Shown here piece after piece: positions 1 through 9,051 of a DNA stretch of 64,000 nt; the stretch's first letter is position 1; every line of letters begins with the position of its first letter. The translations under genes and the position numbers were made by a program. Under the pieces are notes generated by a model, which had not been told where the DNA came from, ran no database searches, and worked only from the letters and a program-made list of their open reading frames with translations. This DNA comes from Myxococcales bacterium. GTDB lineage: Bacteria; Myxococcota_A; Polyangia; Polyangiales; Polyangiaceae. Location: contig JADKKK010000001.1 of assembly GCA_016720545.1 (NCBI GenBank), positions 372,001-436,000 of the forward strand, in the 5' to 3' direction.

Positions 1-1
1 G

Positions 2-1720
2 CGCGACGAGTTCGCCGACGCGCTCGGGCCCGGGGTCGATCTGGTTCGCGAGAGGCGCGGCGCGAGCGACGCCACCGGCTCACTCGGGACGTTCGAGGAC
101 TGGGTACGACTCCCGACACCTCCGCGCGAGCCTCGCGTGCGCTACGAACTGTCGCTCGGTGCGCTCGCGGGTCTGCGCCTGGTCGCTGGCGTGCTCGAGG
201 TCCTCGACGCGGAAGGCGCGCCGCGCGCGCACATGCTCCCACCATGGATCGCGAACGCGCGAGGGCAGCGGCGACCCGTAGGCGTCGAGGTCCGAGGGTG
301 CGCCGTCGATCGCGACCCGCGCGCGCCATGGGGCCGAGCGCCCGTCGCGCCAGGAGCGGCCACCTGCACGGTGGAGCTCTCGTGGGACCTCGCCGCGTCC
401 GACTATCCCGCGCTGCTCGACCCCGAGTGGACCGACGCGGGAGACCTCGCCGTGGAGCGCTCTCTCCACAGCGCGACGCTCCTCCCGAGCGGACGTGTGT
501 TGATCGCGGGCGGGTACTCGACCTCGCTCGGCGCCGACCTCGCCACCTCGGAGCTCTACGATCCGACCACTCGAACCTTCGCCGCCACCGGCTCGCTCAC
601 CACCGCGCGACGGGCACACACGGCGACCGCGCTCGACGGCGGGCTCGTGCTCGTCCTCGGTGGCGACGTGAGCTTCAACCCGCCCCGCGTGCTCGCCTCG
701 GTCGAACGCTACGAGCCGTCGACAGGCGAGTGGGCCTCCCTCCCTTCGCTCTCCGAGCCGCGCTCGCACCACACGGCGTCGCGGCTCCGCGACGGGCGCG
801 TGCTCGTCGTCGGGAGCCTCGACTATTCGCGGGACGGCGTCGCGTCGTCCGTGGTGGAGCTCTGCGCGAGCGACGGCGCCTCATGCCGACGCGCCGCGAG
901 CCTCGCGGTCCCCCGCGCGTCGCACACCGCGAGCTTGCTCCCGGACGGGCGCCTCCTGGTGGCGGGCGGTGGCGCCAGAATCTTCAATGACATCAAAACC
1001 TTGCACGCGAGCACCGAGCTCTTCGACCCGCTCCGTGACGCGTGGAGCGCGGGGCCCACGCTCCCGCGCGCGCGCTTCGACCACGCCGCGGTCACCCTCG
1101 CGAGCGGCACGACGCTGCTCATCGGCGGGAGCCTCGCGCCCCAGGGGGAGGTGACCACGGGCGAGGTGCTCGCCGTATCCCCCGCGGGCGCGGTCTCCGT
1201 GACGCGGCCGCTCGCCGGCACGCGGTGGCTCCACCAGGCTACGGAGGTGTCGGGCGAGCGCGTGTTGGTCCTCGGCAACGCGGCGGCCTTCTACTCGCCG
1301 AGCGCGACCGCGGCGGCGGAGCTCTACGAGCCCGCTGCGTCGACGACCACCGCCGATCTCGAGCCGCGGTACTGGCACACCCAGACCCTGCTCGGGGACG
1401 GCAGCGTGCTCGTGGTCGGTGGGAGCGCGCGCGCCCCGCGGCGGGCCCGCGTCTTCACGCCCCCCGCGCCACCCACTCCCCCGCCGACGACGACCGCGCC
1501 CCCGCCGCCCTCAACGACCGCGAGCGCGCCCTCACCGCCGCCGTCGCCGACCTCGTCCGGCGTGGGGAGCGCGGCGCCGAGCGAGCCGACGCCAACCACG
1601 GGCTTCTACGCGTGCGCGGTGATGGGCGACCCCGCGCCGCCCGCGGGCGGGGTCGCCGCGGCGCTGGTCGCGCTCGTGCTGGCAGCGGCGAGGCGGCGGC
1701 GCACACGAGGACGAGCGTAG
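2..1720 (+). CDS. Kelch-repeat surface protein with MYXO-CTERM-type tail, 5' end outside window
   Basis: The reading frame is open from the first bases of the window, so the N-terminus and signal peptide are missing; 572 residues are visible. About seven kelch-like blades follow one another, each shaped like HTASLLPDGRLLVAGG (other copies: HSATLLPSGRVLIAGGY, HTATALDGGLVLVLGGD, HTQTLLGDGSVLVVGGS), which should form a beta-propeller. A Pro/Thr/Ser-rich stretch then leads to a C-terminus with a Cys (YACAV), a hydrophobic helix and an Arg cluster (AAARRRRTRGRA). That arrangement matches the MYXO-CTERM sorting signal, by which myxobacterial proteins are anchored on the cell surface after processing. 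The ligand is unknown. The internal GTG at 137 is unlikely to be the start because coding continues upstream without a break. Confidence 0.85.
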   Translation, partial: RDEFADALGPGVDLVRERRGASDATGSLGTFEDWVRLPTPPREPRVRYELSLGALAGLRLVAGVLEVLDAEGAPRAHMLPPWIANARGQRRPVGVEVRGCAVDRDPRAPWGRAPVAPGAATCTVELSWDLAASDYPALLDPEWTDAGDLAVERSLHSATLLPSGRVLIAGGYSTSLGADLATSELYDPTTRTFAATGSLTTARRAHTATALDGGLVLVLGGDVSFNPPRVLASVERYEPSTGEWASLPSLSEPRSHHTASRLRDGRVLVVGSLDYSRDGVASSVVELCASDGASCRRAASLAVPRASHTASLLPDGRLLVAGGGARIFNDIKTLHASTELFDPLRDAWSAGPTLPRARFDHAAVTLASGTTLLIGGSLAPQGEVTTGEVLAVSPAGAVSVTRPLAGTRWLHQATEVSGERVLVLGNAAAFYSPSATAAAELYEPAASTTTADLEPRYWHTQTLLGDGSVLVVGGSARAPRRARVFTPPAPPTPPPTTTAPPPPSTTASAPSPPPSPTSSGVGSAAPSEPTPTTGFYACAVMGDPAPPAGGVAAALVALVLAAARRRRTRGRA

Positions 1721-1766
1721 CGTCGTCGGCGAGTGGGCTCGCGATCAGGAAGGCGCGTCGGCGCCC

Positions 1767-1798
1767 TCCGCGTCTCCGCGTCTCCGCGTCTCCGCGTC
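1767..1798. repeat. Four tandem copies of TCCGCGTC
   Basis: An 8-base unit, TCCGCGTC, is repeated four times without interruption in the short gap between the convergent kelch and M20 hydrolase genes. It lies outside coding sequence. It is probably a slippage-prone simple repeat; no function is evident. Confidence 0.8.
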
Positions 1799-1811
1799 GT
1801 CGAGGTCGCGA

Positions 1812-3065
1812 CTACCGCCCGGCCCGATCGAGCATCGCGTGCAGCAGCACGTTGCAGCCAGCGGTGATGTGCTCGGGCTTGGCGTCCTCGATCTCGTTGT
1901 GGCTGATGCCGTCTTTGCAGGGGATGAACACCATGCCGGCCGGCGCGAGGCGCGCGACGTACACGGCATCGTGGCCCGCGCCCGACACGGCGTCCATGTG
2001 CGAGTAGCCGAAGGTCTTCGCCGCGTTCGCCACGGCCTCGACGCAGCCCTTCTCGAACTGGCAGGGCTTGAAATACGAGACCTGCGTGAGCTCGACCGGG
2101 AGGCCGCTCTCCTTCGCCGTCTTCTCGCAGAACGCCTTGATTTCAGCGTCCATCGCGTCGAGGTTCTCGTCGTCGATGTTGCGGAGATCGACCGAGAACT
2201 TCACGGTTCCGGGGATCACGTTGCGGCTGTTCGGGTGGACCTGCACGAAGCCCACGGTGCCGCGTCCGTGCGGCGGGCGGCTGTTCCCGATGGCGACGAC
2301 CTCTTGCATGATGCGCGTGGCGACCTGGAGCGCGTCCTTGCGGAGCGGCATCGGCGTGGGCCCCGCGTGGGCTTCCATGCCCTTCACGACGCAGTCGTAC
2401 CAGCGGAGGCCGAGCACGCCCTTCACGACGCCTATCGTAACGTCGGCGTCCTCGAGCACGGGCCCCTGCTCGATGTGGGCCTCGAAATAGGCGCCCACCG
2501 GGTGCTTGCCTGGCTCCTCGTCGCCGATGTAGCCGATGCGCGCGAGCTCGTCCTTCACGCTCTTGCCGTCCACGTCCTTCGCCGCGTACGCGTGCTCGAG
2601 CGTGAAGGCGCCGCAGAACACGCCGGAGCCCATCATGACGGGGACGAAGCGCGAGCCCTCCTCGTTGGTCCAGTAGACCACCTCGATCGGCGCCTCGGTC
2701 TCGATGTTCTGGTCGTTCAAGGTGCGCACGACCTCGAGGCCCGCGAGCACGCCGTAGTTGCCGTCGAACTTGCCGCCCGTGGGCTGGGTGTCGATGTGGC
2801 TGCCGCACATGACGGGGGCCAGCGCGTCGTTCTTGCCCTTGCGGCGCATGAACACGTTGCCGATCTTGTCGACGGTGACGGTCATTCCCGCCTCGCGCGC
2901 CCACGAGGTGACGAGGTCGCGCCCCTCCTTGTCGAGGTCGGTGAGCGCGAGGCGGCAGACGCCGCCCTTGGCGGTCTTGCCGATCTCCGCGAGCCGCATG
3001 AGCGAGGCCCAGAGGCGATCGCCGTTGATCGAGAGGATGTCCTTCGCTTGCGTGGTGCTCGTCAT
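1812..3065 (-). CDS. M20-family Zn-dependent amidohydrolase (N-carbamoyl amino acid hydrolase / beta-ureidopropionase type)
   Basis: The 417-residue product has the length and motifs of the HyuC / beta-ureidopropionase / allantoate amidohydrolase branch of M20 metallopeptidases, which hydrolyse N-carbamoyl or ureido amide bonds. Visible metal-site elements are GSHIDTQPTGG (His90), KFDGNYGVL (Asp101), TNEEGSRF (Glu135/136), EAHIEQGPV (His197) and a C-terminal GISHNE. The start was placed at the ATG at 3065 because the conserved protein begins there and a GGAAGGA-like ribosome site lies about a dozen bases upstream; the longer frame upstream has no family similarity. No other pyrimidine or purine catabolic gene is adjacent, so the exact substrate (N-carbamoyl-beta-alanine, N-carbamoyl amino acid or allantoate) cannot be decided here. 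Confidence 0.85.
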   Translation of the reverse strand: MTSTTQAKDILSINGDRLWASLMRLAEIGKTAKGGVCRLALTDLDKEGRDLVTSWAREAGMTVTVDKIGNVFMRRKGKNDALAPVMCGSHIDTQPTGGKFDGNYGVLAGLEVVRTLNDQNIETEAPIEVVYWTNEEGSRFVPVMMGSGVFCGAFTLEHAYAAKDVDGKSVKDELARIGYIGDEEPGKHPVGAYFEAHIEQGPVLEDADVTIGVVKGVLGLRWYDCVVKGMEAHAGPTPMPLRKDALQVATRIMQEVVAIGNSRPPHGRGTVGFVQVHPNSRNVIPGTVKFSVDLRNIDDENLDAMDAEIKAFCEKTAKESGLPVELTQVSYFKPCQFEKGCVEAVANAAKTFGYSHMDAVSGAGHDAVYVARLAPAGMVFIPCKDGISHNEIEDAKPEHITAGCNVLLHAMLDRAGR

Positions 3066-3284
3066 GGTCGCGCGCGTTCCTTCCCCGGTGCGCGTGTCGA
3101 CGCGCCCGGAGCGGCAGTGTCGCAAGGCACGGGGCCTCGTTTCAACCCCAACCGACGCCGAGCGAGAACAGGACCCCTGCGGCTGTTCTGGTCCGCGGAG
3201 TGCTGCGAGGGGCCCACCTCTGTCCACGGCCACATTTCGCGCCCCACGTTGGGGCGCGGCGGCAGCAGAATCAACGGGCTGCCC

Positions 3285-3845
3285 TCAGCCACGCGCGCGC
3301 TTGTAGTGCATCGCCACGGCGCCGTTGCGGAGCGGGCTCGCCGAGACGAGCTCGAGCCGCCGTGTGCTGGTCAGGCCGCGCTGGTACAGCGTTGGGCCGT
3401 GACCGGCGATCCTGGGGTGGACGAGGAACCTGTATTCGTCGATCAAGTCGAGGCGGTCCAGCTCGGTCGCGAGCTGTTCACTGCCGAGGAGCACGCCGGC
3501 CGGGGTGGCGTCCTTGAGGTTCTCCACGCTCGCGCGCAGGTCGCCGGCGAGGGCGTGGCTGTTCCTCCACGGGAAGTCGCTCCGCGTCGACGACACGACG
3601 TACTTCGGCTTGATCTCGAGTTTGGCTGCCCACTCGCGCAGGGCCGGCGGCGCCTCACCGTCGCCGCGGGCGATCGCGGGCCAGGTGCCCTCCATGAGCT
3701 CGTAGGTGACGCGGCCCCACAGCATCGCCCCGCACTCGTCCATCAGGCGGGTGAAGAAGGCGTGCGTCTCGTCGTCAGCGATGCCCTCTTGGTGGTCGAC
3801 GCAGCCGTCCAGAGTCACGTTGAGGCTGAACGTCAGTCGTCCCAT
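3285..3845 (-). CDS. Dihydrofolate reductase-fold protein (RibD C-terminal family)
   Basis: The 186-residue protein belongs to the RibD C-terminal / DHFR-like reductase family, common in soil bacteria and usually without an assigned substrate. Family signatures are the N-terminal strand MGRLTFSLNVTLDG, the helix motif LWGRVTYELMEG, the strand KYVVSSTRSD and the nucleotide-binding segment GVLLGSEQLATEL. The ATG at 3845 is preceded by a purine-rich GGGGGAG and coincides with the beginning of the fold. There is no deaminase domain and no riboflavin gene nearby, so a role in riboflavin synthesis is unlikely. It follows the FHA-ABC transporter gene by about 30 bases on the same strand and may be co-transcribed as its last gene. 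Confidence 0.8.
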   Translation of the reverse strand: MGRLTFSLNVTLDGCVDHQEGIADDETHAFFTRLMDECGAMLWGRVTYELMEGTWPAIARGDGEAPPALREWAAKLEIKPKYVVSSTRSDFPWRNSHALAGDLRASVENLKDATPAGVLLGSEQLATELDRLDLIDEYRFLVHPRIAGHGPTLYQRGLTSTRRLELVSASPLRNGAVAMHYKRARG

Positions 3846-3877
3846 GCGTGTCTCCCCCTGTGGCCCACCGCCGCCCC

Positions 3878-6874
3878 TCAGACCGGATCGCGCCGCTTCA
3901 AAATGATGAGCAAGAGCCCCATCATGAGGAACGTCATCCCGTAGAGGACCACGAACGGCAGCCACAGATCCGCGTAGTAAATGAAGCCCCACCCACCGGC
4001 GAGGTGGTCAGAGGCCATCTGCGCGATGGCGCACTTGAAGTGGCCGTTCTCGATGAAGTCCGGGGCGCTCTGGAGGGTCGGCTTGTGGAGGTCGATGTAC
4101 CAGGCGGGATCGCGCTCGATCGCGGCGCGCTCGTGCACGATGGAGCCCTCGAAGCCCCAGCGCGCCGGCATGACGTACATGAGCGGCTTCAGCATCTCGT
4201 TCGTGGTCATGGGCACCATGAGCCCGCCGAGGACCACCTGGGGGATGAGCGCGATCGGCGTGAGCGCCATCGCGGCCTCCGCCGAGGACACCATCGTGGA
4301 GAGCAAGAGCCCGAGCGCCGTGGCGTTCATGCTCACGCCCACCATGATGCCGAGCTCCATCAGGAACGCGCCGGGTCCGCCGTGGAAGCCGAGGGTGGCG
4401 AACACGATGCCGAGCAGCATCGAGCACTGGACCACGCAGATGGCCGACAGCACGATGTACTTGGAGAACACGTAGTTGAAGAGGGACAGGTTCACCATGC
4501 GCTCGCGCATGTAGATCGCCCGCTCGGTCACGATCTCGCGCGCCGAGTTGCTGGTGCCGAACCACACGCAGCTCACCACCACGAAGAAGAGCGCCGCCGT
4601 GTTGTCGTTGGTGGGCTGCATCCGATTCAGGAGATCGGCCGAGCCCGTCGCGTTCGACTGGCCCCGCTTCGACAGCTCCTGCAGCGCGCCGAGGCACCAG
4701 AACGGCACGGCCTGCTTCTGCCCCGCGAACACGAACGCGAGCATCACGCCGATGATGGGCGCCTGGAGGAACATGATCGCCGCGCCGGCGCGGTCGCGGA
4801 TGCGCACCTTCCAGTACCGCGAGATGAGCAGCATGAGCTGACTGAAGAGCGCCACCTTGGGCGCGTGCGGCACGCCGCGGGCCGCGGCCTCGGTGCCCAC
4901 CGCGCGGGGGCCGGAGTACATCTGCTGGAAGACCGGGTTCTCGTTGCGGAAGAACTCGTTTCGCCAGTGACGCGCCGCCTCGAGCCTCGCCGGGTTTCGC
5001 GGCGTGTTCGGGTCGTGCCGCTTCATGTCCTCGTGCACGGCCTTCTCGCGCACCTGGAGCATGTCGAACATGTCGCGAGGGTTGTCGATGCGCTTGCCGG
5101 CGTGCTGCGGCGCGAGGCTCCGGAAGGGGCTGTCGGGGCGCTCGATGAGGCTCGCGAAGAAGCGGTACGAGGGCTCGCCCGTGGGCCCGAAGTACGTCGG
5201 GATGCCGCCGTACCCCATGATGAAGGTCATGTTGAACTTCTCGAACTCGTCCTTCGCCGGCTGATGGATCGTCATGATGATCGTCTTGCCGGTCTTCTTG
5301 GTGAGCTCGGACAGCAGCGTGATGAGCGCCGTCGTGTCGTCGGCCGCGAGGCCGCTGGTGGGCTCGTCGAGGAAGAGAATGACGGGATCGGTCACGAGCT
5401 CGAGCGCGATGTTCACGCGCTTGCGCTGTCCGCCGGAGAGGACCTTCTTTTCCGGCTTGCCGATCTCCAGGTTCTTCAGGGCGTCGAGGCCGAGGTCCTT
5501 CAGGGTCTGCTCGACGCGCTGGTTGATCTCGGCGTCGGAGTAGTCGGGCGGGAGGCGGAATTTCGCCGAGTACTTCACCGCCTCGAAGACCGTGAGCTCG
5601 GGGTGGACGATGTCGTCCTGGGGCACGTACCCGATGGAGCCGCGGAGCGCGTCGTAGATCGCGTAGAGGTCCTCGCCGTTGATGCGCACCTGCCCGCTCG
5701 AGGGCGGCAGGTAGCCGTTCAGCGTCATGAGGAGCGTGGTCTTGCCCGCCCCGGAAGGCCCCATCAGCGCGATCATGTCGCCCGGCATGGCCTTGAAAGA
5801 CACGTGGTCGAGCAGCACCTTCATCTTCGACTTGTCGTCGCGATCGGGCACCTCGAGGGAGAGGTCCCACGCCTCGATGTCGTAGAGCGGCTTGCCCGCC
5901 CAGGAGGCCTGCTGGTCTTCGACCACGAGGCCGAGCTGCTGGCCCGTGAGCTGGAGGAGCACCGGCATGGGGCCGATGAAGATCTTCTCGCCGTGCTGCA
6001 CCGGCACGCGCTGGCCTGGCGCGAGGCGCTGGCCGCGGACGAACGTGCCGTTCGCGGAGCCCTTGTCTTCGAGGAGCACGTCGTTGCCCTGCCGCACGAG
6101 CACCGCGTGGTGCGAGCTCACCTGGGCGTGCGGCACGACGATCTGGTTGTCGGGCGTGCGGCCGATGGTGATGATGTTCTGGGCGAGGTCGGCGAGGTTC
6201 AGCTCGCCGATGACCGTGCGGTGCTTCCGGCCTGGCTCAGGCCCCGCCCCGGGCGGAGGCCCGGCTGGAGGCGCCATGCCGGCCGGAGGGGCGCCGACTG
6301 GAGGGCCGTGCAGCGGCGCGCCCTGCGCACGCCCGAGCTGCAGCAGCACGCTGGTCGGTACGGGGACGGGCCCGAACGCGAGCACGCCGTTGGGGTCGAG
6401 CGGCACGGCCTGTCCGGAAGGGAGCCGCTGGCCGTTCTGGTAGGTGCCGCTGGTTGACGCGTTGTCGGTCACGGTCATGCGATCGAGCATCACCGTCGCG
6501 TGGTTCCCGCTCACCGCGCTGCTCGCGAGCACGAGGCTCGCGGTGCTCGACTCCCGCCCGACGATGAAGTGCCCAGGCGGCGCCGGCGCCTGACCGACCG
6601 ACATGGCCATCAGCGCGAGGGCGGGATGGGCGAGCGGCAGCGGGGTCTGTCCGAGCGCGATAGGTGTCCGAAAATCGAAGGGTATCGGCTGGTTAGGGGC
6701 GACGGGCGCGCCCCCCACGAACGTGGGGGCGGCGCCGTTGTCGAAGAAGGTGAGCTGCGCGCCTTGCCGCACGATGCGCGCGTGCCGGGGGGCAACACCT
6801 GGGCCGTGGACCACGACGTCGTTGTCGGGGGCCGATCCGATCGAAACCTGCTCTTTGCCGAACCCGGGGATCAT
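3878..6874 (-). CDS. FHA-domain ABC-2 transporter: tandem FHA modules, ATPase and permease in one chain
   Basis: This 998-residue protein fuses phosphothreonine-binding FHA modules to an ABCG-like half-transporter. Residues 1-85 form a degenerate FHA-like module (SIGSAPDND, APRHA), 100-180 a second (FIVGRESS, SGNHA, STSGTY) and 225-310 a well-preserved third (ITIGRTPDN, SSHHAVL, SANGTF). The linker at 185-216 is Pro/Gly-rich. The ATPase has Walker A GPSGAGKTT (372-380), signature LSGGQRKR (479-486), Walker B VILFLDEPTSG and H-loop TIHQP. The remaining residues, from about 690, form an ABC-2 membrane domain ending RRDPV. Such proteins presumably dimerise and export or flip a hydrophobic substrate, with the FHA part reading Ser/Thr phosphorylation. 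It is the distal large gene of the FHA/VWA/PP2C cluster, 111 bases after the phosphatase gene. Confidence 0.9.
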   Translation of the reverse strand: MIPGFGKEQVSIGSAPDNDVVVHGPGVAPRHARIVRQGAQLTFFDNGAAPTFVGGAPVAPNQPIPFDFRTPIALGQTPLPLAHPALALMAMSVGQAPAPPGHFIVGRESSTASLVLASSAVSGNHATVMLDRMTVTDNASTSGTYQNGQRLPSGQAVPLDPNGVLAFGPVPVPTSVLLQLGRAQGAPLHGPPVGAPPAGMAPPAGPPPGAGPEPGRKHRTVIGELNLADLAQNIITIGRTPDNQIVVPHAQVSSHHAVLVRQGNDVLLEDKGSANGTFVRGQRLAPGQRVPVQHGEKIFIGPMPVLLQLTGQQLGLVVEDQQASWAGKPLYDIEAWDLSLEVPDRDDKSKMKVLLDHVSFKAMPGDMIALMGPSGAGKTTLLMTLNGYLPPSSGQVRINGEDLYAIYDALRGSIGYVPQDDIVHPELTVFEAVKYSAKFRLPPDYSDAEINQRVEQTLKDLGLDALKNLEIGKPEKKVLSGGQRKRVNIALELVTDPVILFLDEPTSGLAADDTTALITLLSELTKKTGKTIIMTIHQPAKDEFEKFNMTFIMGYGGIPTYFGPTGEPSYRFFASLIERPDSPFRSLAPQHAGKRIDNPRDMFDMLQVREKAVHEDMKRHDPNTPRNPARLEAARHWRNEFFRNENPVFQQMYSGPRAVGTEAAARGVPHAPKVALFSQLMLLISRYWKVRIRDRAGAAIMFLQAPIIGVMLAFVFAGQKQAVPFWCLGALQELSKRGQSNATGSADLLNRMQPTNDNTAALFFVVVSCVWFGTSNSAREIVTERAIYMRERMVNLSLFNYVFSKYIVLSAICVVQCSMLLGIVFATLGFHGGPGAFLMELGIMVGVSMNATALGLLLSTMVSSAEAAMALTPIALIPQVVLGGLMVPMTTNEMLKPLMYVMPARWGFEGSIVHERAAIERDPAWYIDLHKPTLQSAPDFIENGHFKCAIAQMASDHLAGGWGFIYYADLWLPFVVLYGMTFLMMGLLLIILKRRDPV

Positions 6875-6985
6875 CGGCCGCGATGCTACACTGAAGGGCC
6901 CGAGGACTTCGAGATTCCGGGGCCGACCACCCGAGACGGGGGGCCCAAGGCAACGCCCCTCGGCGTCGGTGCGCGGGTCCGGGCG

Positions 6986-8302
6986 CTACTCGCCCGGGGG
7001 CCGGGCGCTCGGGCTAGGGCCTCGGTGCCCCGGCGCCGACGGCGGCGCGAGCGGGGGCGTCTCCGCGGGGAGAGAGGGCGCGGCCGTGGGCTCCGACTCG
7101 CTCGAGGCGGGGGGCTCGCCGACACGTGGCAAGGCCGAGAGCGGCACGGCGATCTGCGGGTCGACGTGCTCCGGCTTGATGATCACGGCGTAGAGCCCGG
7201 CACTCGCGACCGCGACCGCCACCACCGCCGCGAGCACCAGGATCCCGATGAGCCACCACGGCCGTGTGGGCGCGGCCGCGCTGCGCTGCGAGCGCGGGGG
7301 GCTCGGCGGGAGCACCGCGGGCACGGCAGGCCCGACGTGCGGCGGCGGTCCAGCTCCGGGCACGACACCGAGCGCCGGCGCGATCGGGACCGTGGCCACC
7401 GCAGGCGAGCCGGTCGGCGCGGGGCTCGCGAGGGGCGCGGCGAGCACCGTCGCTCCCGCCCTCGCCGCGGGCGGATCCGGCACGGTGCCGAGCCCCGCGG
7501 AGACGAGGGTCGCCGCGGCCGAGGAGCTGCTCGAGCCCTCTCTCGGGCGCGCGAGCAGCACTGTGATGTTGTCGTGCCCCCCGCGCGCGTTCGCGAGATC
7601 GACGAGCTGGCCGGCGGCCTGCTCCAGCGGGACCTGACCGGCCATCGCGAGGATCTCGGCCTCGGTCACCAGATCGGTCAGGCCGTCGCTGGCGAGGACG
7701 AACACGTCGCCGGGCGCGAAGGGGACAGGCTCGGGCCGAAGCTCGACCTGCACTTCGGCGGCGATGCCGAGGGCGCGCATGATCTTGTTCGCGTCGGGGT
7801 GGGTCGCGGCCTCCTCGGGGCGGATCATGCCCGCCTCGACCATGAGCTGCACCATCGAGTGGTCGCGGGTGATCTGCTGAATTCGACCGCGCGACATGAA
7901 CAACACGCGACTGTCGCCCACGTGCGCGACCTCGGCACCGTGCGGCGTCAGCAGCACCGCGACGACCGTCGAGCCCGCGCGCGCCTCGCCCGCGGCGAGC
8001 GGGAGCTCGCGGATGCGCTGGTGTCCGAGGGTGATCCCGTCGCGGAGTAGCTCGCGTCCGCTCGCGCCGGCTGGCGCGCCGTCGAAGGTCTCTTGGATGG
8101 CCCGGGTCGCCGCGGCCGACGCGTCCTGCCCGTTCGCGTGGCCACCCATGCCGTCGCATACGACGCAGAGGGTCCCGAAGCGCGTGGCCTTGTGGAAGCC
8201 TGCGTCCTCGTTGATCTGCTTCTCCGGATCGCGGCCCGGATCGGTGCGGAGCGCGAGCTCGGCGGCGATGGGCTCGACCAGGGTGTCTCGGGGCGTCGTC
8301 AA
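6986..8302 (-). CDS. PP2C-family Ser/Thr protein phosphatase with C-terminal membrane anchor
   Basis: The N-terminal 255 residues are a bacterial PP2C (PPM) phosphatase with the expected metal-site motifs: RDPEKQINEDAGF, VVCDGMGGHANG, HVGDSRVLF, VLASDGLTDLV and GGHDNITVLLARP. A Pro/Ala-rich linker follows, then one membrane helix (WWLIGILVLAAVVAVAVA) near residues 350-372 and a short Pro/Ser-rich tail. It should remove phosphate from Ser/Thr on the cytoplasmic side of the membrane, opposing a Hanks-type kinase; the nearest kinase in view is some 40 kb away. The start is a TTG whose last two bases overlap the TGA of the upstream FHA gene (TTGA), so translation is probably coupled. Placement between FHA genes suggests that the FHA ligands are its substrates. 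Confidence 0.88.
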   Translation of the reverse strand: MTTPRDTLVEPIAAELALRTDPGRDPEKQINEDAGFHKATRFGTLCVVCDGMGGHANGQDASAAATRAIQETFDGAPAGASGRELLRDGITLGHQRIRELPLAAGEARAGSTVVAVLLTPHGAEVAHVGDSRVLFMSRGRIQQITRDHSMVQLMVEAGMIRPEEAATHPDANKIMRALGIAAEVQVELRPEPVPFAPGDVFVLASDGLTDLVTEAEILAMAGQVPLEQAAGQLVDLANARGGHDNITVLLARPREGSSSSSAAATLVSAGLGTVPDPPAARAGATVLAAPLASPAPTGSPAVATVPIAPALGVVPGAGPPPHVGPAVPAVLPPSPPRSQRSAAAPTRPWWLIGILVLAAVVAVAVASAGLYAVIIKPEHVDPQIAVPLSALPRVGEPPASSESEPTAAPSLPAETPPLAPPSAPGHRGPSPSARPPGE

Positions 8303-9051
8303 CGCGTCACCGTGAAGCTCACGGGGCCAAAGCGTACCTCGGCTCCCACGCGGACGGAAACCCAGACCTCCGGAGCGATGCGCGCGCCGTCAACGTAGGT
8401 GCCGTTGTTCGAGCCGCCGTCGCGCACCTGCACCGCGCCGTCGAGCAGGCGCACGTGCGCATGCACGCCGCTCACCCGCGGCTCGGTGAGCAGGAGGCGG
8501 CACCGCGCCGGATCGCGGCCGACCGCGGCCTCCGCGACGGTCAACGGGAAGTCACCGGCCGGGCCGACGAGGCGCGCGCTCGCGAGCCGCCCCGCGTCGC
8601 CGTAGGGGTCTACCGGCGGCGCGAGGGCCGAAGGGAGAGCGCCCGTCAAGGCGTAGCTCTTCGGGACCGCCGCCGCCGCCACGGGCGCGCCGAGCGGCTG
8701 CCCGCACGAGAAGCACACCGACGCGACGCCGGGCGTCGTCATGGTGGGGAGCCGACACGAAGGGCAGATGACCTCGCCGATGACCAGCCCCTCGGTCGCG
8801 CGCCGCACCGCCGGCGGGGCTCCGGAGGCAAACGCGGCCGGGGGCGCTGACGGAGACGGCTGCGGGGGCGGCGCGGCCGCCGCAACGGCGTACGCCGGGG
8901 GGGCCGCCGCAGGAGGCGCCACGTAGCCGGCCGGCGCGTATCCCAGCGGGGCGACCGGCGCGACCGACGCGCGCGCCGCCTCCGGCGCAGGGGGAGCGCC
9001 GTAGCCCGAGGGCCCGAGCCCCGACGGTGCCGGCGCCGGCGCCGGGCTCAG
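8299..9051 (-). CDS. Zinc-ribbon + FHA protein, probably the separated C-terminal half of the VWA protein upstream
   Basis: The coding frame holds a Pro/Ala linker, a zinc-ribbon-like pair CPSC...CFSCG and a C-terminal FHA domain (AAVGRDPARCR, VSGVHAHVRL, GSNNGTYVDG). No ATG or GTG with a ribosome site exists at its head; the only stop-overlapping codon is a CTG at 9051, which forms CTGA with the stop of the VWA gene. The same frame stays open far upstream but there it only mirrors the VWA gene. Adding one base to the G run at 9058-9062 joins the two frames into a VWA - membrane helix - linker - zinc ribbon - FHA protein, an architecture I recall from other myxobacteria. The 5' boundary given here is therefore nominal. 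Confidence 0.6.
   Translation of the reverse strand: MSPAPAPAPSGLGPSGYGAPPAPEAARASVAPVAPLGYAPAGYVAPPAAAPPAYAVAAAAPPPQPSPSAPPAAFASGAPPAVRRATEGLVIGEVICPSCRLPTMTTPGVASVCFSCGQPLGAPVAAAAVPKSYALTGALPSALAPPVDPYGDAGRLASARLVGPAGDFPLTVAEAAVGRDPARCRLLLTEPRVSGVHAHVRLLDGAVQVRDGGSNNGTYVDGARIAPEVWVSVRVGAEVRFGPVSFTVTR

Noticed and set aside
1839..3944. 701-codon plus-strand frame opposite the M20 hydrolase and reductase genes
   Set aside because: Composition is that of an antisense shadow (His/Arg/Ala/Val), with no domain motifs, while the minus-strand genes have full catalytic signatures.
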